Source: Lamellibrachia luymesi (lineage: Eukaryota > Annelida > Polychaeta > Sabellida > Siboglinidae). Taken from it: a DNA stretch of 64,000 nucleotides. The stretch is taken from NCBI GenBank assembly GCA_009193005.1, contig SDWI01000457.1, forward strand, positions 241,538 through 305,537. Direction: 5' to 3'. The notes below the pieces were generated by a model, which did no database searches, was not told the DNA's origin, and worked only from the letters and a program-made list of their open reading frames with translations. Position numbers and translations under genes: made by a program. Shown here one piece after another: positions 1 through 11,700 of the stretch; positions within the stretch are counted from its first letter, which is position 1, and each line of letters starts with the position of its first letter.

Positions 1-481
1 TGGAGAGCGACTTTTATTCAAAAAGCCATCCAACTGCATGTCGTCATCGCAGTAATTAGTTCTGGAAACATGAATGCAATGTCACATTCACAACAGATGT
101 TAACACCACATCTTTTGTAATGATATGTCCTAGATGGCAGCACAAGTTCAACCTCTACAATCATCATAATAATAATAATTATTATTTTGGGTAGGTACAG
201 ATGTCAAGAATGCTTACTGCTTGGTTGATGGCTGAAATGTATTATTATAATATCCTTGTATTTACCACAGATGAAAAATCACTACATAAATTTTGTTATT
301 CGATGTTCTTGAAGTACACCAAATAATACCTAGAGCAACACTGATGTAACAGATTTGAAATAAAGTATGTCACAGCTACATTTAAAAGTTTACATGTTAA
401 TGTTTGGGATGTCCTAAAAACTGTCATAATAATGTTAAAATCTAAAATTCATAAACATAATCACAAACCTGAGGCATTACC

Positions 482-740
482 ATATATATATATATATANN
501 NNNNNNNNNNNNNNNNNNNNNNNNNNNNNNNNNNNNNNNNNNNNNNNNNNNNNNNNNNNNNNNNNNNNNNNNNNNNNNNNNNNNNNNNNNNNNNNNNNNN
601 NNNNNNNNNNNNNNNNNNNNNNNNNNNNNNNNNNNNNNNNNNNNNNNNNNNNNNNNNNNNNNNNNNNNNNNNNNNNNNNNNNNNNNNNNNNNNNNNNNNN
701 NNNNNNNNNNNNNNNNNNNNNNNNNNNNNNNNNNNNNNNN

Positions 741-772
<32 letters not shown>

Positions 773-798
773 ATATATATATTATATATATGACAATG
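482..798. repeat. TA microsatellite containing a sequencing gap (N 499-740)
   Basis: Alternating TA on both sides of 242 N, with occasional TTA interruptions on the right side. The gap size may be an estimate made by the assembler. Open frames running through it are artefacts of the N run. Confidence 0.95.
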
Positions 799-939
799 GA
801 TATTTTGTTTTTACAAAGAAACATGATATATGTTATAATTTAATAAAAGCAAATGTTTTGTCATTGCATCCAAAGTAATGAGCTCCAGGTGGTAAGTGGT
901 AGGAATCGATGCAAGTCTTGGAGTTTGGCACATTGCAGT

Positions 940-1370
940 ATTACAATAGTAAATTTTTAGTATTGCAAATATTTGCAATACTTTCAATTAAAACATTGCA
1001 AATACAGTATTGCAATTAACTAATGTAAAATTATTTCAAATTAATATAAAATTACTTAATGTAAATTAATGTAAAATATGTTCCTCATGGTGGGATTGAT
1101 GTATACATATTGTATTATTTGTCTGTATGACAGAAAATGTTTAAACAATACTTTTATAACACCTTGTCTTATTATTAGTAATTTATTAGTATCATATATT
1201 TCACTATATACCATATTATAGAGTGGAAAAGTATTGCAAAAGTATTTGCAATACTATTAGGCTGTACAAGTATTTATAATACTTTTTAGGAAAATGCAAT
1301 ACTGTAAATACTCTTAAATAGTTGTGCAAGTATTTCCAATACGTATTAAAGTATTGTCCATCCTTGGTAA
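940..1370. repeat. Palindrome-rich stretch built on GTATTGCAAATA
   Basis: Positions 959-982 form a perfect 24-bp palindrome (left half AGTATTGCAAAT). Variants of the half-site recur at about 990-1015, 1228-1255, 1294-1300 and 1325-1360. This looks like a decayed inverted-repeat element; no ends or target duplication could be fixed. Confidence 0.5.
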
Positions 1371-2161
1371 AAAAAGTGGTGAAGGAAGCCATTGGTTTAG
1401 CCAACCAGTTTTTATCTGGCCTTATCAGATACCTGTTTAACAGAAATGTTTATTTTCTTAAAGTGATTAGTTCTTGGTACACATAGTGGCATTACAATCT
1501 GATGTAAACTGTAAAACTACGGGATCTTTGCGGTAGGGTGTGCACAACTGAAAATTCATTAGCAAAGTTTGAAAATCCATTAGCAAAAAGAATGGGAAAT
1601 AAAAAATGTTATGTGAACGTTTGCACACCCATATGGGACTATGATAATACGACTTGTGTCTTTGACTTTGTCATTATATGACATTATTAACTATTGATCT
1701 AGTGTCACTATAGTATATAGGTCCTAAAAATCGGTGGGCGGTTGGCCTCAAAAATAGGTAGGATTGGAGGGAGGTGGACTCTAAAAATTGGCGAGGTTGG
1801 CCCCCAAGATAGGTAGGAGATGGGAAGTTGTCCCCCAAAACAGGTGGGAAGTTGAGACCCGTGCCACACCCCTTCGGCATCACTACTGAGTCTGAGTACT
1901 GACACTATACTAGCTAGAAGTTTGTGCAAACCCCGACTGATCGAGGCGAGGAATCGACAACTGGACACGGATGTCATTACCAATAAACGCGTTATACATT
2001 GTTTCCCCGTACTTCCGTGTAGAAGGGGGTTCGTATAATCATCACCATATCAACCATCCTAGAGCTCCTCTACCTCTCAGACTCAGCATGCGTTAGTACT
2101 GTCAGGGTGTGCGAATTTTTACCGGGGGCACTTCGACGTACAGAGGTCAATGGGAAAGCAA

Positions 2162-2169
2162 TATAAAAG
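2162..2169 (+). promoter_or_regulatory. Candidate TATA box of the FOG gene
   Basis: TATAAAAG lies about 290 bp before the FOG start codon, in a segment of rising GC content. If used, transcription would begin near 2193-2200 and leave a 5' leader of about 255 nt that includes a short upstream open frame starting at ATG 2286. The motif alone is weak evidence, and many animal developmental genes lack a TATA box. Confidence 0.3.
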
Positions 2170-2452
2170 CTCACCAATAGCAAGCGACAAACTGAATAGC
2201 TTTTCTAAAGTGTTACGGTGCCTGTGCGACTGTAGGTATCTCAAACGTGATATTTAAATAGGCTCCACAATGTGGTCATTTGCGTAATGTTACCCTTTAT
2301 ATTTCTATCCCTACCGCCACCATATTGGTTTCGTGCCACAGCGAGGCGAGGGGTCACCGCGCAGCTGTTCCCAGTGCACTAGCCGGGTCAGTGCGCATCG
2401 TGTGTATTCCAGCTGACGGGCCCGATGTGGCACTGGATACGGAACGCGAACG

Positions 2453-2492
2453 ATGTCGCGGCGAAAACAATCCAACCCCAAACCGATAAAAC
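2453..2492 (+). CDS. FOG: FOG exon 1: NuRD-recruiting N-terminal motif
   Basis: Encodes MSRRKQSNPKPIK plus one base (C), then donor GTGAGT at 2493. The ATG has A at -3. This is the FOG repression motif, also found at the N-terminus of SALL and BCL11 proteins, known to bind RBBP4/7 of the NuRD complex. The phase-1 end joins exon 2 (starting GA) to make the Arg that follows in vertebrate FOGs (IKR). This match in residue and phase, across 32 kb, is the main support for linking the exons. The exon is too short to show as an independent long open frame. Confidence 0.93.
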
Positions 2493-5400
2493 GTGAGTAG
2501 TTTTTGTTGTTTTACAGTCACCGTGTCGCCGAGTTGTCTGCTGCCCACGATTCTTAACTTTATGTCAAAAAGAACTTAGTCAATACACGCTGTCCGATTC
2601 GTTTCCACTTGTAGGGCTTACATGGCTCAATGCTATAACAACGGGTTAGCCGATAGCCCAGAGATGACGCGGCGTGTCGTTGACAAGATATGTGATGAAT
2701 CAAACGTACAACTCCTGTCGCCGGGTTGACGAAAATGGTTTGGAAATAGTTGGATGTCATAGTTCGCTGATCGTGAATGTAATTTAGAGTACAAGTGCAT
2801 ACAATGGCAATATTGCTCTCTCATGCGTAATTAATTCCCTTCATATTTCAACAGACGTGCGCACTCCTAGAATAAAATAATGCGGGGTTACCTTCGGTGC
2901 TGAAACATTCAGCACTACGTATATTTATGCCGGACACCGTCTTTGTGGACATATGTGAATTATTTTATATACAATAATATATGGTAGCATATGCAAAGTG
3001 TGTGTCAACTTTCTCTCCAGGCGTAATGTCTAATGACTAATGCATGGTTTGAGCACTTATCTCCTGGAGGGTTTTAATTAGAGGAGTTCTGTCGAACCCC
3101 AGTTTCTGTCGAATCCTAGTCGAAGATGAAGCTACATTTTCCTAAAAGGCTAAATGTTATTCGAAAACACTACCACTAAAATGTCATACAATCGCATTAA
3201 ATTACTTCACAATTATCTGGTGTGGTTTACCGATGGAACATTGAGACAGCTCCTTCTACTCAACAAAAGCGGTCTCTCGGGACATGTGGGGCAAAAGCAA
3301 GAGGAACCAAGCGAGCAGTCGCCCAAGACAGCATCTACTGGATTGTAATTCCCGTGACACGAAGTGGTGTTCTCTGTTCTTTAAACTGTGTTGACCTTTA
3401 GTTGTTTAGTTACGTAGCTAAACTGTGATGCTGTCTGACCATATCTGGCTATTCCGATTGTGTCGTATTTTGTACGAAAATGCCCAAACTACCCGACTAT
3501 TTCAACGACGTCTTTCGATGCGAAATTTCATAAACGAAACAAGAAAAGACGTGATATGTTTTTAATGGGCCTTTCTGTGTTGCAACAAATGATGTGGGTC
3601 GACCATCGAGCAGGGCAGGCTGGCTGGCAGACATGCGATGCCGTAATATAATATCCGGCGTAGATTGCGTCTAACAGATAAGATGCAGATAAGCGAGCAC
3701 AGAACAGCTGCGATAAGCATCTATCGGCGAAGCCCGTCACATTTCATGTCTGAGCGCCACTCACGTCGCATCTCGCGCGCTGTCGAGCGAAATGAACTGC
3801 GCGTGCGACGTCGATATTGGCGGCGAAATAGTTCCGCGGACAGTCGAACCGCGGCGACAAAGAGAAGTGATGGGCGACGAAACGCGACGCAAGACGCAGG
3901 CAGCGTCCGTCAAGAGTGCTGCCGGATCGCGATGCGGCGGCCCGATAACGGCTTATCTGGCTCTAAAAGGCAGACGTGAATGGGGAGAACTGCTATCGGC
4001 CCAAACCACACATTCTGCTGAACGGCGCTCGATCCTATCTCTGCCCGCGCAGCACGACGGGATTTTTCATTTCTTTTATATTCGCCTGTCGAGATAGAGC
4101 GATTGTGTTCGCCCGGCCGAATGATAAATACTGTTTGCTTTAATCCATTAGCTCAAGATGCGCGACGCGATAAGCGGCGATATGTCCAGCGATAGCGGCA
4201 GAAGGCTTATCGCAGCGTTACATCCACGGCCATATGTAATTAGAGCCGACCGGTCGCTGTGTGCGGCTAGCAGATAATCACGCTTGATTGGAGCGGTCTC
4301 TGATCAATATTTCTCGGCAACCTCGCTGATCCCTGTTCGCCGGCTGATAATAGAAGATAAATGACGCATTTAACTTGCCATGTGCCTGCCATTTCCACTT
4401 ATCGGTCCAGTAACGCCGCCGCCGCAGAATCTTCCTTGTTCGTCGTCGTCCTCCGTTCGACTTTTCCCTTCTGCGAATGATGCTGCGGACATGCGCGTCT
4501 GTGGGCGTTATTTCTGTTTGTGCCGATAACTCACGAATTATATGCAACTTTACTGGTGTTCACACGCGCACTGCCTTAGTAGAATAAGTGTCGCATTCGG
4601 CTTAACGCTTAATTTCGTTATTTCACAGTATTATCTCGCTGCCCCTTATCACTTATGGTCGGTCGGGTTTAAGAGGTGTACCTTTGTATGAAGGATGTTA
4701 TCTGTAGAACTTGGCAGCGGAACGTTGAATTTATTGTCTCTCAACTGTTTATTGGCGTGGTACGAAAGCCATGCAATCAGTTCGTGGGCCTACTATCACA
4801 CGATAGGACGTGCTATTTTTATGTACTCCCGCGATTATACTATCGGTCATAGCATTCCGACTAGAATTTGCATTGTATAATGACGTACAAGACACGGTTT
4901 TTAGACTGTGAAATGCACCGGACTGAGATAACGCTGATTATGCAACGGAAACATAAAACTGGTTAATATTAACAATTGTTGGACCGATTTCGTTATTATG
5001 TTCTAGGTCCTATGCACGTGCTTGTATGATGCTATTTTCTTTGCCGTAAGGATGTATGACGATCGTGCCGCCTAAAACGAAGCGTTTAAAATTCCCTGCT
5101 CAGTTCAATTCAATTCAATTATCCTGATAGGATAGGTTAGATGTTTCACGAAATGATTCTACAACGAGTCAAACGAAAAAAATTAATTGTTGAAGAACCT
5201 GTAAGTTGACCAGGTTCACATATCGTTTCATTATCGGCAACATATAAACACCTAATCGAGAAATACTTATTTGTTTGACATTCATGGCACGCAAACTCCA
5301 AAATGGTGCGTTTTCGTCTTGTTAATTATATATTTATCCTAAAATCATATAACTACACGTGGTGTTGTGTAAATATGTTGTTTATCCCAGATGTAATGGT

Positions 5401-6469
5401 TGAAATGTATTGTTTATCCCAGATGTAATGGTTGAAATGAGGTTGTGTATTGAATGACACCAGGTTGACCGGGATGTTTTCTGGCTGTGTCGTGGTTTTG
5501 ATACGTTACCGGATAATAAAAGGGAAATAAGAGACACAACCTTTCTCAGAACTAACGTTTTCACATAATAAATGTTTTATCACTAAACATAAATTTATTG
5601 TTTCCACTCGTTCGCTCACAATTTAAGCACAGGAGTTGCATGTTAATCGCGATACGTAATATAATTTACCACAAATTGGTTGGGAGTTGACATGCTTTAT
5701 TCCAAGTGCCACAATTATTAAGGTGCGATGTTTCGTGACGAAGACATGCTAAATACACAAACGGGGTTAGTTGTCTCGGGGTAATCGCCCGCAGCAACGC
5801 AACTGGCCAACGACGATAAAGTCGAACCTCGCCGCCTCGACATTGGGGTTCTGCCCGCGAGCAGGTGTCTACGGAAAGGCGTACCGATTAGGCAACAGGC
5901 TGACCAGAAGTGGAAACGGAAAAAAGTTTCGTGTAAAAGATACGATGGTCTACACAGGCACGTATAACGACACAAAGATGGAGCCAATTCTTTGACTAAC
6001 AACATAGTCTCGCCTGCGTCGCTCGTGGACGTCAGAGATCGTTGTCGAAACAGCGTCTATCCTCGTCGCGTACATAGTCTTATTGTTTATTTTGTGTATT
6101 CAAACAACGATATGTAACCAGTGCCAGTCGATATGTAACTGGAATTTGAATGTGTAACGTATGTATATATTTCGCATTAAGACTTGCGAAAGATTTGTAA
6201 AAGAGAACAGTAAAACAGTCAAATAGTGGTGATAAATAATAACGTGAATTATCCTTAACATTTTACACAAAGGACACGTCAAATTAATTAGCACGAATAT
6301 AGGAGTTTAAAAGAAAATAACAGTACATTGTACCTTCATGCGAATACTTTATTTTCTGAATGATATGTGTTTTGTGACAGATCAGACTAAACTTTTTCAT
6401 ATTTTATTAGCCCCCCACCCATCCCTTATTTGTGGATGTCTCCAGTGGTATGGGACTCGTGCAGACATT

Positions 6470-6536
<67 letters not shown>

Positions 6537-8528
6537 GTATACTCTGTGTTACGTAATGAATCGGTGATATTTTAGAAGAACATGTGTGTAAAAAATAACC
6601 TGTTTAATTTCGCAATGTTAAGAGCAATCTATACATTGTAGTGTCTCCCAGCACTACAAGAACGATGTAGTGTGAAAATGAGAACTAGTAAATTGTTTGA
6701 GTCAGTTTATTAAGACGTTAATAGATATATGTTAATATTGCGATAATTGATTGGGTGTATTTGTTAGCAATTTGTCAATTGAACTGATCTAAAGAGTGTA
6801 TCTGAATAATGTAACCCATTCTCATAGTCAGTTAAAACACAGATGCCAAGTCACGTGTAAGTACAACACGTTGGCGATGCCTGTCGATTATTCATGTTTG
6901 CTGATATTTGTATGTTGCCCATTTTGGCGTAGACACTCGTTTGCATACACATCGCGAAAGGAATGAACTTAAGAAAGACAAACAAGTACTAATATTGTGG
7001 AATTGGTCAAGAATGTGCAAATCTATGGTTAGACTTAGATTCATTATTTATATTTCGCGGATGAACAGGTAGGCATTGAGTTGTTTTTAAAAGGAATATA
7101 TAGTCATTGGCGTCAAATTAAACCCATTCCTAGGATAAATTCGAATAATACTAGTTAAAGTGGAGACAATAGAGATATATATACAGGAAAATAATAATTG
7201 TTTTTAAACAAAATACACATTAAAAAATAATGTTTTCTTTTAAACAAATGAAATGTGGTCATTCAACTGCTTTAATTTGCACAAAAACACTAATTAAAAG
7301 TTAGCCCCAACCACTAAAATGTACGCAACTAGACGCAGTAATCATCCAAAAAAGCTATGACAGACAACAAATGGCCGAGTGATGTTTATGCATTTGTTTC
7401 GTTTATTGTTGGTACGGCTTGCCATAGATATAGCTTGAATTTAGCCGGTTTCGTCGCCTCGCGCGACATTGTTCGGACATTCAATATTCGAAAGTTGTTC
7501 ACCCAAAACGACTTTTTAAATAATTTGATTGCATTGAATTGATGAAGTAACTGTTAGTGAATTGGTGTTTCGATCTCTTGCACAAAATGTTTCTTCAGAT
7601 TTATGTGAAAACGGGATATTCTATTAAGTAGCTTGAATTTTATGCTGACCAATATACAACAATTTTTATTGGCCAACTCAGGACGTAGCTGCTGTAAGCC
7701 ATCTTTTGTATAACTAAAGTGCATCAATGCTCTTTAATTTGTCGATCTTAAATTGCATATAAATTTTCAATATTATAACTCATGGCATGTTTTAATCTGT
7801 ATAGCTGTGGTATATATTTACGATTAGAAATTGTATATACTGGATGGTGTGGTTTTTGCTTTGGCGTGGGGGGGTTGCATAATATACTATGCTGTTTTCA
7901 CACAAAATGTGAAGACACTTTTGCGCATGGAATCAATATTCGAAACAACTACCAGTTATTTCATCTATTGTGTACAAACAAGTTGTTAGAAAAGGTGTAC
8001 AACGGAAATATACGTTTCTCAAAGCGAGGCTAGTGCCGGAATTTGCCTTAAAAAAGAAAGGGCGTCTTCGAAAAAGCCTCACTGTACGTCGGTAATACGC
8101 AACACATTAAGTGCATAAAAATCAAGGCGCCGTTCGATTACTTTCCTGTAGTGATTATTACAAACAGTAGCATACATTTTCGTCCGATAAAGTTCACTTT
8201 ATCGGACAAAAATGACAATTTACAAAATGCACCGATGGCGATGTGTTGCACGGGCAACTGAATCAACTTGGGCCTTTGACTTTGTAACTAATATATACTA
8301 TTGGCATTGCATACCCTTTAGTATATATTAGTTACAAAGGTCCAAGTTGATTCAGTTGCCCGTGATGTGTTGTACCAGCAAAGCCACCTGGCGATTAATT
8401 TCGAAATAGATATATGAAAACGTCTCAAAAACCTGTTTATGCATCATTTTTTTTGCAAAAAGTTTATTTTGTTTCATGTTAGACGTTTATACTCCCAGTA
8501 TATATATATACATACATACATACATACA

Positions 8529-8563
<35 letters not shown>

Positions 8564-8566
8564 CTT

Positions 8567-8597
<31 letters not shown>

Positions 8598-8654
8598 CTT
8601 TATATATATAAAATATATATATATATATATCTTCGTTCTTGCCCCTCCCTGGAA

Positions 8655-8703
<49 letters not shown>

Positions 8704-11700
8704 TTTTATATCGGACTAATGATGTATCTAATGTGAGATCCAGCAAGATCACAAAATGAAGCAAAATCAGGTGAAAACTACATTACCGCTGGTGACTATA
8801 GTCTAGATGCGAGAATAAAAAAATGCAGGAAAAAAAATTAGAAAGGTATTTGATGACATTTCAATAATATCTATGCAAAATGTGTTACTGCTGTGATCTT
8901 TCATCTCCTTATATATTCGAAAATCTACAATTTGGCAATAAAATAAAATAACAAAGTTTTACAACATATAAATGCTACAGCCAGCAGGGCCTACTGTCTA
9001 TCTTGACATGCTAATAAACCAGCTAATGAAAATCACTGTACATTGGCTTTAGAATACAACTTGATAAACGTCAGTATTCAACACTGAGTAAAACCATGAC
9101 ATTGTCTATCTTTAGTTGTAACTGTTCATGAAATTGTTCGCTATCATACATGGAGATATTCCATTCAGGGTTTCATTCCATTCCATCCACGCCCCTGCTA
9201 AACATCCGCAATTGGCTGTCAGATTTTTACGTGACACAAAAACCACTAAATATTGCCGGTATCGATTATACGTATAGGTTGCACACAGCTGCATCAAAAT
9301 CATTTGACATATTAACTACAACCTGCTGACTCACACACAGACTTTATAATTAGAAATGAAATTCTAATTCCAATTCCGGAATTGGAATTTGTATTTTCAA
9401 TTACTTTTTTAATTACATCATGAATGTAACTTTTTAACTCAAATTATTCGCTACAGATAATCAGTAAATATAATATGTTGGGTATATAATATTTGTTTGC
9501 TACTTTGTACCATAATATGCAAACATTCAACAAAGTGCCTCTAAAATATATATATGCAATTTTTTTGGCATTGAGTATGTCTGTATTTGTTCTGTTTACA
9601 TACTTTTATTTAAATTTTTAATTGGTATTTTTGAGGTGTAATTGGAATTGTTATAAATTTGTAATTGATGTGTCACTGGAATTGGAATTGATTTAATGTA
9701 ATTGACCCCAAGTCATTTGTGCATTTTTACCGGAATGTTTCTAAATATTTGACCTGTAGAGTGCACTGCATTAATATTCCATTAATAGCAATACAAATGA
9801 ATATGTATTGAGCAGAGTCAAGGAATCTCACTATAAAGTTTATCCCTACTAGATATCTTGCATGAGTGCACTATACAATTCTCTGGACTGTCTTCCAAAA
9901 CCTTCATGAATGCAAGATCTACATTCATGCTTGGTCAAATGTACTAAAGTACTCAAAGTCTGCATTTGATGTGTGTATTTCACACTTTAATAATAATGAT
10001 TCAATAGGCCCTGAGCTCTGCAGCAAGGCCCTAATGACCGTACCACTCAGCCCTGTTGAGAAGAGATTGCCTGCAGGTACAAAGTGGAATGTGTGATGAT
10101 GACAGCTCTGTAGACAACCACCAACTTTCCTTAAAACCTCCAGTGTCCTGCCAATCACTGATAAGGGTCCCAGTTGCCTAGGATGTATGCTATCTTGCAT
10201 CATGGTTCAGTGATATCACCAGAGAAATAGCTTGCTTTTTTGGGGGGTCGCCATGTCTCCCATTACTTCCACCTAAGTCATCAAGAAAGATGTCCATTAG
10301 ATTGACCCACTGATAATATCTGCTGATATCTGTAGCATTCATCTCCTGCTGAATAATGCTGTCATAAATAAAGGCAGTAATGGTCATTTACAGTGGACAG
10401 CCTGTTTAACTGCTTGCTCTCAGCTGATAGTGGCTGTGTAAAGTATGGGTGGTAATGCCTACCCCAGTCTCACCACATTATCCTCAGCTTTCATACTTAG
10501 ATAACATTGTAGGCTTAGAAGCCATGTATTCTAAAGCTTGCAAGAAAATTAACTTGTGCAGCCTTTTAGAACAGGCAGTGCAGGAAGCAGTGTTTTAAGT
10601 ACCTCGTGCTAGTGACTGCATTTTGAAAGGTACAAAATGTTTATAGTAAAATCAAGTTATCTATTCTAACATCAGCCCAAATGTATTTTAATGAACCACA
10701 ATTTTTTATAATATAAATTGGCCATTTTCTGTTTAATTTGAATATTTTGGTATAAATATCATATGTTGAACACAAGTCAGCAGGGTCAATATTCATAAAT
10801 TATTCATAAATGGACAAATTATACTAACAAAATATTGGTTCATTAATATACATTTGGGCAGTAAGGATGTTAGAACAGATATAGTCTATACTATTTAAGC
10901 ATAAATATGAGTAATGTAGTATATTCTGAAGCAAAATTTGTCATACTCTGGACAAATTATGCAAGCAAAAGAAGCCAGGAAAATTCAAATTTGTTGGGCA
11001 CGGTGGAAGTAACGCAGAAGCGGGGATGTCCCAGCACAAGGTGGATGGACCAAATAAAGGCTTCAACTGGACTATAACTGGCGGTTCTGAGAGAGGCGGT
11101 GCAGAATTGAGATGGCTGGAGGAAGCTGATCATGTGAGTCACCAGAAGTTGACATCAACTTGACAGAACGTGGGATGAGTAGTAGAGGTACCCGAGTAGT
11201 AGTGTAGGATTAGCACTGGCAAAAAGCTAATGCATATCCAAATGTGAGACACCTTTTTTCAAGCTGACATAACAGTGACTTGATGCAAGGTAACCAAAGA
11301 ACCAGTCTTTTGAAGATAATTGGCCACCTGTGATGTGGGAACGTGTTTTGAACGCCGATAACGCCGCCTGACTGTAACGTCGCTGGTGCGAGTGTAATGC
11401 CAATGACATGAGATTTGTTCAATGGCAGCAGTTCACACAGATTCAGTGTGAGCAGATGCTTTCAACTGCACAAATTGCACTCTGTCATTTATCAAGGTTT
11501 ACGACTCATTAGATAGGTGTCTGATAGTAATTGCCAGGTGTACTTCTATAAGGCTTTGGGTAAATGATGGTGGTATATTTTGAGTGATTATGATCTCTGG
11601 GGCCTGGAGGTTGGGTGAGATAAGGTGCTGTTGAACTGATGGTGAAGATAGTGGATGTCTGTCTGAACACACTCTGCTTGATATAGTGGGAGCAGTCAGC

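Larger units (their letters stand above)
1..2161. other. 5' flank of the FOG gene, no gene seen
   Basis: AT-rich flank with short open frames only, none with recognisable protein features. It contains the assembly gap in a TA repeat, a group of AATAC/GTATT palindromes (940-1370), and from about 1700 a gradual rise in GC and CpG towards the FOG first exon. The stretch 1725-1860 repeats a loose GG(T/A)GG(G/A)AG-type purine-rich theme but I could not define a unit. Confidence 0.6.

Noticed and set aside
432..878. Open frames through the N gap on both strands
   Set aside because: They consist of unknown bases and TA repeat (YIYIY) and have no real protein content.
2286..2380. Upstream open frame in the FOG leader as a conserved regulator
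   Set aside because: An ATG-started frame of about 30 codons exists, but the transcript start is unknown and nothing marks it as selected.
8439..8736. Two overlapping open frames of about 85 residues
   Set aside because: They are translations of TA, CATA and AG microsatellites.
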